Below, one piece after another: positions 33,848 through 42,033 of a DNA stretch of 64,000 bases; the stretch's first letter is position 1, and each line of letters begins with the position of its first letter. The notes beneath the pieces are model-generated. The model did no database searches and was not told where the DNA came from. It was given only the letters and a program-made list of their open reading frames with translations. This stretch comes from Streptomyces sp. TRM68416. GTDB lineage: Bacteria > Actinomycetota > Actinomycetes > Streptomycetales > Streptomycetaceae. A program made the translations under genes and the position numbers. The DNA is taken from positions 216,655 through 280,654 of the forward strand of contig NZ_JACVWU010000010.1 of the NCBI RefSeq assembly GCF_014596915.1, written 5' to 3'.

Positions 33848-34642
33848 TCAGATGAAGTTGAGGGCCGCCGCGCCGCCCACTCCCCCGAGCAACATGAACG
33901 CCGGCATCAGCACCTTCAGCTCCACCCAGCTGCCCGCCCGGAACCGCAGGGCCTTCGGCGGGCCCACGGGGTACCAGCGCTTGCGGCCCACCGGGATCGG
34001 CCACAGGATCGGGCAGCCCGACACGGTCAGCGAGTCCCCGATGTCGTGCACCAGCGCGCCCAGCACGATCGGCAGCCCCAGCCACAGGTACTCCTGGCCC
34101 GGCGCGGTGAACAGCCAGTCCGAGCCGTTGCCCGGCTTGTCCAGCACACCGGCGAGGATCCAGGCACTGGTCGCGGCCAGCAGCCAGACCAGCACGTCGC
34201 TGCTGGACCCGCGGGCCGCCCGCCACAGCAGTCCCTCGATGGCCAGCACCATGTGCGCGAAGAGGATGCCGAGCACCGCCCAACGGCCGCCCGTGATCGC
34301 CAGCACCGAGGCTCCGGCGCCGATGAGCACCGCCCACAGCCAGGTGTGCGTGAGCGTGCGGTGCCCACCCGAGCGGCGCGGGTCGCCCTGCTTCCGGGTG
34401 GCCTTGTAGACCGCGTAGGAGAGCTTGTCGACGATCTCGCACAGCCATCGCGAGAGCGGCCCGAAGGCCCGCGAGATGGTGGCGGCCTTGTGGTCCAGGT
34501 CCGGGGCCAGCGCCGCTCCGGCGCAGATCAGCGAGCCGACCAGGACGACGGGCCAGGGCATCGGATGTCCGGCCGCGGCGGCCGCCGCCCCGACGCCGAG
34601 CCAGGCGGCGGCGCCCGACAGTGAGTGTGCTGGTCCCATCAT
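33848..34642 (-). CDS. YdjM-like membrane-bound metal-dependent hydrolase (DUF457 type)
   Basis: A 264-residue integral membrane protein. The ATG at 34642 is chosen because it gives the family start (MGPAHSLSG); an ATG at 34660 is possible. The motif set is H in PAHSLSG, ALAPDLDHKAAT, the GGHRTLTHTWLW loop and LGALVHDIGDSLT, a His/Asp pattern typical of LexA-regulated YdjM/YfhO-like hydrolases. Four to six spans are visible. The substrate is unknown; bacterial relatives are linked to lipid or SOS responses. It is divergent from the Ski2-like helicase. Confidence 0.82.
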   Translation of the reverse strand: MMGPAHSLSGAAAWLGVGAAAAAAGHPMPWPVVLVGSLICAGAALAPDLDHKAATISRAFGPLSRWLCEIVDKLSYAVYKATRKQGDPRRSGGHRTLTHTWLWAVLIGAGASVLAITGGRWAVLGILFAHMVLAIEGLLWRAARGSSSDVLVWLLAATSAWILAGVLDKPGNGSDWLFTAPGQEYLWLGLPIVLGALVHDIGDSLTVSGCPILWPIPVGRKRWYPVGPPKALRFRAGSWVELKVLMPAFMLLGGVGGAAALNFI

Positions 34643-34787
34643 GGCCGTTGCCCGCCCCATTCCTCGTGTGCCGCTGTCCAGTTGACGGTGTGCGCTGACG
34701 CGTCGTCGGCGACACAGCGTAGCGTTCGCGATCTTCATACGGGGATCCGATTCCCCCGTCGGCCGGGACGCCAGGCAAGATGGGTGG

Positions 34788-37301
34788 GTGACCCTCATCG
34801 ATCAGCTGCCGCCGACCGCCGACCCCGACGCCCTCTACGAAGCCTTCGAGTCGTGGGCCGAGGAGCGCGGTCTGACTCTCTACCCCCACCAGGAGGAGGC
34901 GCTGATCGAGGTGGTCTCCGGCGCGAACGTGATCGTGTCGACGCCCACCGGCTCCGGCAAGAGCATGATCGCGGCGGCCGCGCACTTCGCCGCCCTGGCC
35001 CGCGACGAGGTCACCTTCTACACGGCCCCGATCAAGGCGCTGGTGTCGGAGAAGTTCTTCGAGCTGTGCAAGATCTTCGGCACCGAGAACGTCGGCATGC
35101 TCACCGGCGACGCCTCCGTGAACGCGGACGCCCCCGTCATCTGCTGCACCGCCGAGGTGCTCGCCTCGATCGCCCTGCGTGACGGCAAACACGCGGACGT
35201 CGGCCAGGTGGTCATGGACGAGTTCCACTTCTACGCGGAGGCGGACCGCGGCTGGGCCTGGCAGATCCCCATCCTCGAACTGCCCCAGGCTCAGTTCGTC
35301 CTGATGTCGGCCACGCTCGGCGACGTCTCGATGTTCGAGAAGGACCTCACCCGGCGCACCGGCCGCCCGACCGCGGTGGTGCGCTCGGCGACCCGCCCGG
35401 TGCCGCTGTCCTACGAGTACCGGCTCACCCCGCTCACCGAGACCCTCACCGAGCTGCTGGACACCAAGCAGGCGCCGGTCTACATCGTGCACTTCACGCA
35501 GGCGCAGGCCGTGGAGCGGGCGCAGGCGCTGATGAGCATCAACATGTGCACGCGCGAGGAGAAGGACCGGATCGCCGAGCTGATCGGCAACTTCCGTTTC
35601 ACCACCAAGTTCGGCCGCAACCTCTCCCGGTACGTGCGGCACGGCATCGGTGTGCATCACGCCGGCATGCTGCCCAAGTACCGCCGCCTGGTGGAGAAGC
35701 TCGCGCAGGCCGGCCTGCTGAAGGTCATCTGCGGCACGGACACGCTCGGGGTGGGCGTCAATGTGCCCATCCGTACGGTGCTGTTCACGGCGCTGACCAA
35801 GTACGACGGCAGTCGCGTCCGCACGCTGCGGGCCCGCGAGTTCCACCAGATCGCCGGGCGCGCCGGGCGGGCGGGCTTCGACACGGCGGGCTTCGTCGTC
35901 GCCCAGGGCCCCGAGCACGTCATCGAGAACGAGAAGGCGCTGGCCAAGGCCGGCGACGACCCGAAGAAGCGGCGGAAGGTCGTCCGCAAGAAGGCACCGG
36001 AGGGCTTCGTCGGCTGGACGGAGAACACCTTCGAGAAGCTCATCGCCTCCGAGCCGGAGCCACTGACCTCCCGCTTCCGGGTCACGCACACCATGCTGCT
36101 GTCGGTGATCGCGCGGCCCGGCAACGCCTTCGAGGCGATGCGGCACCTGCTGGAGGACAACCACGAGCCGCGCAAGGCGCAGCTGCGGCACATCCGGCGG
36201 GCCATCGCGATCTACCGTTCCCTGCTGGACGGCGGCATCGTCGAGAAGCTCGACCAGCCGGACGCCGAGGGCCGCGTCGTCCGTCTCACCGTGGACCTGC
36301 AGCAGGACTTCGCGCTGAACCAGCCGCTGTCCACCTTCGCGCTGGCCGCCTTCGAACTGCTGGACCCGGAGTCGCCGTCCTACGCCCTGGACATGGTGTC
36401 CGTCGTGGAGTCCACCCTGGACGACCCGCGCCAGATCCTGGTCGCCCAGCTCAACAAGGCGAAGGGCGAGGCCGTCGCGGCGATGAAGGCCGACGGCGTC
36501 GAGTACGAGGAGCGCATGGAGCGGCTCCAGGACATCTCCTACCCCAAGCCCCTCGAAGAGCTGCTCTCGCACGCGTACAACACGTACCGCAAGAGCCACC
36601 CCTGGGTGGGCGACCATCCGCTGTCGCCGAAGTCCGTCGTCCGGGACATGTACGAACGGGCGCTGTCCTTCACGGAGTTGGTGTCGTTCTACGAGCTGGC
36701 GCGGACCGAGGGCATCGTGCTGCGCTACCTGGCCAGTGCCTACAAGGCCCTGGACCACAACATCCCGGACGATCTGAAGTCCGAGGACCTGCAGGATCTG
36801 ATCGAGTGGCTCGGCGAGATGGTCCGCCAGGTCGACTCCAGCCTGCTGGACGAGTGGGAGCAGCTCGCCAACCCGGAGGAGATGACGGCCGAGGAGGCCC
36901 AGGAGAAGGCCGACGAGGTCAAGCCGGTCACCACCAATGCGCGCGCCTTCCGGGTGCTGGTGCGCAACGCGCTCTTCCGGCGTGTGGAACTCGCCGCCCT
37001 CGACCAGGTCGAGGAGCTCGGCGAACTGGACGGTGACTCCGGCTGGGACGCGGACGCCTGGGGCGAGGCCATGGACAAGTACTGGGACGAGTACGACGAC
37101 CTCGGCACCGGTCCCGACGCCCGCGGCCCCAAGCTGCTGCTGATCGAGGAACAGCCGGAGCACGGTTTGTGGCGCGTTCGCCAGATCTTCGACGACCCGA
37201 ACGGCGATCATGACTGGGGCATCAGCGCGGAGGTCGATCTCGCGGCCTCCGACGCGGAGGGCCGTGCGGTCGTCCGTGTCACCGACGTCGGCCAGTTGTG
37301 A
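34788..37301 (+). CDS. Ski2-like DEAD/DEAH-box helicase with DUF3516
   Basis: An 837-residue protein starting at a GTG. Motif I is TPTGSGKS near residue 54, motif II is DEFH near 144, motif III is MSATLGD and motif VI is QIAGRAGRAGF. GVHHAGMLPKYRRLVEKL and TDTLGVGVNVPIRTV are Ski2/Mtr4 features. The C-terminal 400 residues form the DUF3516 region. Actinobacterial members are thought to act in RNA processing or turnover. The gene is followed 19 bases later by tesB on the same strand. Confidence 0.92.
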   Translation: MTLIDQLPPTADPDALYEAFESWAEERGLTLYPHQEEALIEVVSGANVIVSTPTGSGKSMIAAAAHFAALARDEVTFYTAPIKALVSEKFFELCKIFGTENVGMLTGDASVNADAPVICCTAEVLASIALRDGKHADVGQVVMDEFHFYAEADRGWAWQIPILELPQAQFVLMSATLGDVSMFEKDLTRRTGRPTAVVRSATRPVPLSYEYRLTPLTETLTELLDTKQAPVYIVHFTQAQAVERAQALMSINMCTREEKDRIAELIGNFRFTTKFGRNLSRYVRHGIGVHHAGMLPKYRRLVEKLAQAGLLKVICGTDTLGVGVNVPIRTVLFTALTKYDGSRVRTLRAREFHQIAGRAGRAGFDTAGFVVAQGPEHVIENEKALAKAGDDPKKRRKVVRKKAPEGFVGWTENTFEKLIASEPEPLTSRFRVTHTMLLSVIARPGNAFEAMRHLLEDNHEPRKAQLRHIRRAIAIYRSLLDGGIVEKLDQPDAEGRVVRLTVDLQQDFALNQPLSTFALAAFELLDPESPSYALDMVSVVESTLDDPRQILVAQLNKAKGEAVAAMKADGVEYEERMERLQDISYPKPLEELLSHAYNTYRKSHPWVGDHPLSPKSVVRDMYERALSFTELVSFYELARTEGIVLRYLASAYKALDHNIPDDLKSEDLQDLIEWLGEMVRQVDSSLLDEWEQLANPEEMTAEEAQEKADEVKPVTTNARAFRVLVRNALFRRVELAALDQVEELGELDGDSGWDADAWGEAMDKYWDEYDDLGTGPDARGPKLLLIEEQPEHGLWRVRQIFDDPNGDHDWGISAEVDLAASDAEGRAVVRVTDVGQL

Positions 37302-37320
37302 ACACAGGAGAAGCGCATCC

Positions 37321-38187
37321 ATGACGAACCCGGCAGAGAGACTTGTCGACCTGCTCGACCTGGAGCAGATCGAGGTCAACATCTTCCGCGGACGCAGCCC
37401 GCAGGAGTCCTTGCAGCGGGTCTTCGGCGGCCAGGTCGCGGGCCAGGCACTGGTCGCCGCCGGACGCACCACGGACGGGGAACGTCCGGTGCACTCGCTG
37501 CACGCGTACTTCCTGCGTCCGGGCATCCCGGGTGTGCCGATCGTGTACCAGGTCGAACGGGTCAGGGACGGGCGGTCGTTCACGACCCGCCGGGTCACCG
37601 CCGTGCAGCAGGGCCGCACGATCTTCAATCTCACCGCCTCCTTCCACAGGCCTGAGCAGGGGAGTTTCGAGCATCAGCTGCCGCCGGCCCGCGAGGTGCC
37701 GGACCCGGAGTCGCTGCCGACGGTGTCGGACGAGATCCGGGAGCATCTCGGCGCGCTTCCCGAGCAGTTGGAGCGGATGGCACGCCGGCAGCCCTTCGAC
37801 ATCCGCTATGTGGACCGGCTGCGCTGGACCCCCGACGAGGTCAAGGATGCCGAGCCGCGCAGCGCGGTCTGGATGCGCGCGGTCGGCCCCCTCGGCGACG
37901 ATCCGCTGGTGCACACCTGCGCGCTGACCTACGCCAGCGACATGACGCTCCTGGACGCCGTCCGGATCCCGGTCGAGCCTCTGTGGGGGCAGCGGGGCTT
38001 CGACATGGCGTCGCTGGATCACGCGATGTGGTTCCACCGGCCGTTCCGTGCGGACGAGTGGTTCCTGTACGACCAGGAGTCGCCGATCGCCACGGGAGGT
38101 CGCGGTCTGGCCCGTGGGCGGATCTACGACCTTCAGGGGCGTCTGCTGGTGTCCGTCGTCCAGGAAGGGCTGTTCCGGGCGCTGTAG
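37321..38187 (+). CDS. tesB: Acyl-CoA thioesterase II
   Basis: A 288-residue double hot-dog thioesterase. RVFGGQVAGQALVAAGRT and VHSLHAYFLRPGIPGVPIVY mark the first fold. FDMASLDHAMWFHRPFRADE and GGRGLARGRIYD mark the second, with the catalytic Asp/Thr/Gln positions present. It hydrolyses medium to long acyl-CoAs to free acid and CoA. ATG 37321 follows AGGAGAAG. It probably shares a transcript with the helicase, although the functional link is unclear. Confidence 0.92.
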   Translation: MTNPAERLVDLLDLEQIEVNIFRGRSPQESLQRVFGGQVAGQALVAAGRTTDGERPVHSLHAYFLRPGIPGVPIVYQVERVRDGRSFTTRRVTAVQQGRTIFNLTASFHRPEQGSFEHQLPPAREVPDPESLPTVSDEIREHLGALPEQLERMARRQPFDIRYVDRLRWTPDEVKDAEPRSAVWMRAVGPLGDDPLVHTCALTYASDMTLLDAVRIPVEPLWGQRGFDMASLDHAMWFHRPFRADEWFLYDQESPIATGGRGLARGRIYDLQGRLLVSVVQEGLFRAL

Positions 38188-38188
38188 G

Positions 38189-39190
38189 TCAGGCGTTTCT
38201 GCGGCGCAGCCAGCCGAGGAGCCGACGCGTCCGCGGTTCCCCGTGGGTCGGTGGCACGGGATGCGCCCGGTCGGAGGCCTGCGTGGTGCGGCGGGTCGGG
38301 TCGAGGGCCGGAACGGTGCGGTGCACCGGGTCGAGCACCGGAACGGTGCGGTGCGCCGCATCGGAGCCCGGCGTGGTGCGCCGCGCCGGGCCGGGGGTCC
38401 GGCGTGGCGCGGGGCGTGGGGCGGGTCGATGTGCGCGTGCCTCCTGTACCGCCCGTGCGAGGTCGGCCCTCAGCCAGCCGATCTCGTCCGGGTCGTCCGC
38501 CGTCATGAGCTGTTCGGCGAGGTGGGAGGCCGGTGAACCCGGTGCCCCGTGCGCGGGCGGCCTGGGCCGGAAGCGGTGGAGATGCGAGCGCTCGTAGGGG
38601 TCGGTGACGATTTCCGCGATCTGGACGGGGTCGAGGAAGGCGGCGACGGCCCCGGCCTGCTGCCAGGGGTCGTCGGCCTGGCGCAGCAGGAAGCCCAGGT
38701 GGCGTCCGCGCCAGTTGCGCGGCCGCAGGTCCAGGCCGGCCGCCAGCCGGTCGCGCAGCTCTTCGGGGGTACGCGCCTTCAGCAGCCGGGCGTTCTCCTC
38801 GTCGGATGCGAACTGCCGTAGTTCCTCGGCCAGGTACAGCCAGACGACGGTCCGGTAGCGATTGAGGTAGAAGTCGACCGGCACCAGCAGGCCCAGGCGG
38901 GCGAGGCGGGCGAACCGGCCGGAGGAGATCTCCATGAGGTCCGAGCCTTCCGTGGTGCCCACGGCCCTCACGCGGCCCCGAAGAGCCTCGGGGTGCCCCG
39001 GCCCGGAGCGCAGCCGCTCGATCTCGGCGCCGGTGACGCGGCGGCCCCCGCCCCCTTCGTCGGGCACGGTCCGGATGAGCCCGAGGTGGACGGCGAGGTC
39101 GAACTCGCGTCGCTTGAGCCCCAGTTCCCTGGCCGCCCGGCCGGCCGAGAAGGTGTGCTGGCGGGGCTGGGTGATGGTGTCGCCTGGCAT
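38189..39190 (-). CDS. DUF6397-type protein with C-terminal decapeptide repeats
   Basis: A 333-residue protein. The N-terminal half has a helix-turn-helix-like region (FSAGRAARELGLKRREFDLA) and conserved LARLGLLVPVDFYLNRYRTV. The middle reads GRHLGFLLRQADDPWQQAGA. This resembles the Streptomyces DUF6397 family, recalled from memory rather than searched. The tail is Pro/Arg-rich, with four decapeptide units (ARRTTPGSDA, AHRTVPVLDP, VHRTVPALDP, TRRTTQASDR) at residues 269-308. The function is unknown. It converges on tesB with a one-base gap. Confidence 0.7.
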   Translation of the reverse strand: MPGDTITQPRQHTFSAGRAARELGLKRREFDLAVHLGLIRTVPDEGGGGRRVTGAEIERLRSGPGHPEALRGRVRAVGTTEGSDLMEISSGRFARLARLGLLVPVDFYLNRYRTVVWLYLAEELRQFASDEENARLLKARTPEELRDRLAAGLDLRPRNWRGRHLGFLLRQADDPWQQAGAVAAFLDPVQIAEIVTDPYERSHLHRFRPRPPAHGAPGSPASHLAEQLMTADDPDEIGWLRADLARAVQEARAHRPAPRPAPRRTPGPARRTTPGSDAAHRTVPVLDPVHRTVPALDPTRRTTQASDRAHPVPPTHGEPRTRRLLGWLRRRNA

Positions 39191-39315
39191 GGCCGGTCTC
39201 TCCCGTGGAGTCGTCGCTCACGCTGTGTGCGTTCGCCGTGACAGAAATGTAACCGGTCCGGCGGTTCTCGTGGCGGGCCTGTGGATAACTCCACGGGAGA
39301 GTCCGAACGTGCTGG

Positions 39316-39729
39316 TCAGAGCTCTGTGGTCGGGGTCCGCTCGGGCTTGCGCGGGTCCACGCCGAGGTGCTCGCCGACGCGGTTGACGAGGAGGGTCATC
39401 TCGTAGGCGATCTGGCCTATGTCGGCTTCCGCGCCGCTGAGCACGCACAGGCAGCTGCCGGTGCCCGCGGCGGTGACGAACAGGACGGCGTCGTCGAACT
39501 CGACCATCGTTTGGCGCACTCTGCCGGCGCCGAAGTGGTGTCCGGAGCCCTTGGCAAGGCTGTGCAGTCCGGACGAGACGGCGGCGAGATGCTCGGCGTC
39601 CTCGCGGCGCAGTCCCGTGCTCGCCCCCGTCACCAGGCCGTCGTTGGACAGGACCAGCGCGTGCCGTACGTGGTCCACACGCTCCGTCAGATCGTCCAGT
39701 AGCCAGCCGAGTCCCTGGTTCTGCCCCAT
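39316..39729 (-). CDS. Roadblock/LC7 domain protein (CvnB-like, stand-alone)
   Basis: A 137-residue protein with a full roadblock fold: LGWLLDDLTERVDHVRHALV, GASTGLRREDAEHLAAVSSG, GAGRVRQTMVEFDDAVLFVT and ADIGQIAYEMTLLVNRVGEH. It is a close relative of the conservon CvnB at 41.6-42.0 kb but lies outside that operon, next to a divergent PPOX gene. Roadblock proteins partner small GTPases, so it may be an extra input to CvnD. Confidence 0.9.
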   Translation of the reverse strand: MGQNQGLGWLLDDLTERVDHVRHALVLSNDGLVTGASTGLRREDAEHLAAVSSGLHSLAKGSGHHFGAGRVRQTMVEFDDAVLFVTAAGTGSCLCVLSGAEADIGQIAYEMTLLVNRVGEHLGVDPRKPERTPTTEL

Positions 39730-39825
39730 GTTCCCGTCTCCCCGTGTGGCGGCTCCCCCCTGGCCGGGGGATCTCTTTCGCCAGCCTTCCCGACAATCCG
39801 GGCTCCGGGCAAGGAGGATGGGGGC

Positions 39826-40254
39826 ATGGCACAGAAGATGACCGACACGGAATGGCGGGAGTTCGTCTCGTACGGCACCCGTACCGCAAAGCTGTCGACG
39901 GTGCGGGCCGACGGCAGTCCGCACGTAGCGCCGATCTGGTTCGTGCTCGACGGGGACGAGGTGGTGTTCAACACCGGCGGCGCGACCGTGAAGGGGCGCA
40001 ATCTCGTCCGGGACGGCCGGGTGGCCCTGTGCGTGGACGACGACCGGCCGCCGTTCGGGTTCGTGGTGATGCAGGGCAGGGCGGAGATCTGGGAGGATCC
40101 CGAGCAACTGCGGCACTGGGCCGGGCGCATCGGGGCGCGGTACATGGGCGAGGACCGCGCCGAGGAGTTCGGGGCGCGCAACGGGGTGCCGGGCGAACTC
40201 CTCGTCCGGGTAAGGATCGACAAGGTGCTGGCGCAGAAGGGCGTGGCGGACTGA
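39826..40254 (+). CDS. PPOX-class F420-dependent oxidoreductase
   Basis: A 142-residue split-barrel protein. AKLSTVRADGSPHVAPIWFV, VVFNTGGATVKGRNLVRDGR and VALCVDDDRPPFGFVVMQGR fit the F420-binding PPOX subfamily, and the end is LVRVRIDKVLAQKG. It likely reduces an unknown substrate with F420H2. It starts at an ATG preceded by AGGAGGATGGGGGC and is divergent from the stand-alone roadblock gene. Confidence 0.88.
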   Translation: MAQKMTDTEWREFVSYGTRTAKLSTVRADGSPHVAPIWFVLDGDEVVFNTGGATVKGRNLVRDGRVALCVDDDRPPFGFVVMQGRAEIWEDPEQLRHWAGRIGARYMGEDRAEEFGARNGVPGELLVRVRIDKVLAQKGVAD

Positions 40255-40281
40255 GGCCGGTCCGCGCCCCTTGGCTCCTGG

Positions 40282-40887
40282 TCAGCCCACGGAGTCGAGC
40301 AGCCGGGCGGTGTGCATCCGCCCGGCGTACTCGACGAGACGGATCAGCACCTCCTTTCCCGAGTCGCGGTCACGGGCGTCGCAGAGCACCACCGGGGTTC
40401 CGCCGTCGAGGTCGAGGGCGCGGGAGACGTCCTGGGCACCGTAGGTCCGGGAGCCCGCGAAGCAGTTGACGGCCACCACGAACGGGATGCGCCGGTGCTC
40501 GAAGTAGTCGACCGCGGGGAAGCAGTCCTCCAGGCGCCGGGTGTCGGCGAGGACCACGGCACCGAGGGCCCCCTGGGACAGTTCGTCCCACAGGAACCAG
40601 AAGCGGTCCTGTCCCGGCGTGCCGAAGAGGTACAGGGAGAGGCCGGACCGGATGGTGATGCGCCCGAAGTCCATGGCCACGGTGGTGGTGACCTTCTGGT
40701 CCACGCCACCGGTGTCGTCGACCAGCTGGCCGGCCTCGCTGAGCAGTTCCTCGGTGCGCAGCGGCCGGATCTCGCTGACCGCGCCCACCAGGGTGGTCTT
40801 GCCCACGCCGAATCCGCCGGCGACCAGGATCTTCAACGCGAGGGCGGCCGTCTCGCCGCCCTGGTCCTCGGAAGTCTGGGGGACCAT
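40282..40887 (-). CDS. cvnD: Conservon GTPase CvnD (ATP/GTP-binding protein)
   Basis: A 201-residue small GTPase-like protein. The P-loop is GGFGVGKTTLVG at residues 25-36. KVTTTVAMDFGRI (switch region), LYLFGTPGQDRFWFLWDELS (G3) and VVAVNCF (in place of NKxD) follow. This is the CvnD family of actinomycete conservons, thought to act like an Arf/MglA switch under a CvnA sensor. Unusually, 239 bases separate it from cvnC, with direct repeats inside. Confidence 0.92.
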   Translation of the reverse strand: MVPQTSEDQGGETAALALKILVAGGFGVGKTTLVGAVSEIRPLRTEELLSEAGQLVDDTGGVDQKVTTTVAMDFGRITIRSGLSLYLFGTPGQDRFWFLWDELSQGALGAVVLADTRRLEDCFPAVDYFEHRRIPFVVAVNCFAGSRTYGAQDVSRALDLDGGTPVVLCDARDRDSGKEVLIRLVEYAGRMHTARLLDSVG

Positions 40888-40953
40888 CGATCACTTCTCT
40901 CGGGAGTGCCGGCCATGGTCGGCGTCGTTGCGTGTGCACCGCGCTCTCACGGA

Positions 40954-40985
40954 ACGTGTGTGCGCGGCTCCGGTACGTGTGTGCG
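40954..40985. promoter_or_regulatory. Direct repeats in the cvnC-cvnD gap
   Basis: ACGTGTGTGCG occurs at 40954-40964 and 40975-40985, exactly 21 bases apart. It lies between two genes that normally abut or overlap. A binding site for a helically phased dimer is one reading. Confidence 0.4.
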
Positions 40986-41126
40986 ACGTCAGCATGATGA
41001 CGACTCCGGTGCCCTCTCGGCGGGGGCGACCGTTTTTGTCCGATGCGGGTGGCTCGCGGTACGCCGGTGTTCGAGGCGATGCGCAAGTCGGCGCCGTACG
41101 GGACCGGCTGGTTCTTGAACTGTCAT

Positions 41127-41540
41127 CTACAGCGCCCGCAGCCCTTCGATCACTTCGCGCAGAATCCGTTCGTCGGGGAGCTGCGCGGGCGGTACCGGGC
41201 GGCTGACGGTGACGCGGCCCAGTTCCAGGAGGTCGCCGAGGAGCACCCGGACCACGCCGACGGGCAGGTCCGCTCCCGCGGCGAGTTCCGCGACCGACTG
41301 GGTCTCGGGACGGCACAGCTCGATCAGGGCCCGGTGTTCCGGCCCGAGCGAGCTGCCGTCGTCGACACCGGGCGCGGCCGGGTCCAGTGTGACGAGGGCG
41401 ATCAGGTCGAAGCGGACCCCGCTGGGGCCGGGCCTGGTGCGCCCGCCCGTCATGGCGTACGGGCGGACCAGGGGCCCCGCCTCGTGGTCGTACCACTGGC
41501 TGCCCTGCTCCCGCGGGACAGCCCTCATGTCGTCGGTCAT
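41127..41540 (-). CDS. cvnC: Conservon DUF742 protein CvnC
   Basis: A 137-residue protein starting at the ATG at 41540. The core reads SQWYDHEAGPLVRPYAMTGG, FDLIALVTL, LGPEHRALIELCRPETQSVA and DLPVGVVRVLLGDLLELGRV. The end LPDERILREVIEGLRAL is family-typical. It is a winged-helix-like DUF742 protein of unknown biochemical role that is always part of conservons. It sits 20 bases after cvnB. Confidence 0.92.
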   Translation of the reverse strand: MTDDMRAVPREQGSQWYDHEAGPLVRPYAMTGGRTRPGPSGVRFDLIALVTLDPAAPGVDDGSSLGPEHRALIELCRPETQSVAELAAGADLPVGVVRVLLGDLLELGRVTVSRPVPPAQLPDERILREVIEGLRAL

Positions 41541-41559
41541 CTGTACGGACCTTCTCGCC

Positions 41560-42033
41560 TCAGCCTGCGGCCGGTGGCCGCGCGGCAACGCGCGGCGCGG
41601 TGTAGAGGTGCTCGCCGACACGTTTCACCAGACGGGCCATCTCGTAGGCGACGAGGCCGATGTCGGCGGTCACGGCGGTGAGGACGGCGAGGCAGGAGCC
41701 GTCCCCGGCGGCGGCCACGAACAGGAAGCCGTCGTCCATCTCCACCATGGTCTGGCGCACCCCGCCGGCCCCGAAGTGCCGGCCCGCGCCCTTGGCCAGG
41801 CTGTGGAAGCCGGACGCGACGGCCGCGAGGTGTTCGGCGTCCTCGCGGCTGAGATCGGTGGACGCTCCCACGGCCAGCCCGTCATTGGAGAGCACCACGG
41901 CGTGGCGCACCTCGCCCACGCGCAGCACCAGGTCGTCCAGCAGCCAGTCGAGTTCGCCGGACCTCCCCCACTCGCGGCTTCGCTCGCGCGGGGGGACCCC
42001 CACGCCGTCCCTCATGCCGGGGTCCTGGATCAT
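41560..42033 (-). CDS. cvnB: Conservon roadblock protein CvnB
   Basis: A 157-residue roadblock/LC7 protein: LDWLLDDLVLRVGEVRHAVV, GASTDLSREDAEHLAAVASG, GAGGVRQTMVEMDDGFLFVA and ADIGLVAYEMARLVKRVGEH. The ATG at 42033 overlaps the cvnA stop by four bases (ATGA); an ATG at 42015 would give a shorter N-tail. It probably modulates CvnD. It is about two thirds identical by eye to the roadblock protein at 39.3 kb, suggesting duplication. Confidence 0.92.
   Translation of the reverse strand: MIQDPGMRDGVGVPPRERSREWGRSGELDWLLDDLVLRVGEVRHAVVLSNDGLAVGASTDLSREDAEHLAAVASGFHSLAKGAGRHFGAGGVRQTMVEMDDGFLFVAAAGDGSCLAVLTAVTADIGLVAYEMARLVKRVGEHLYTAPRVAARPPAAG

Noticed and set aside
29829..37634. A 2601-codon open frame on the minus strand
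   Set aside because: It runs antisense to two ABC genes, an L31 gene and a helicase with clear motifs. Its composition is the Arg/Gly/Val shadow expected from third-position GC bias, and it has no domain.
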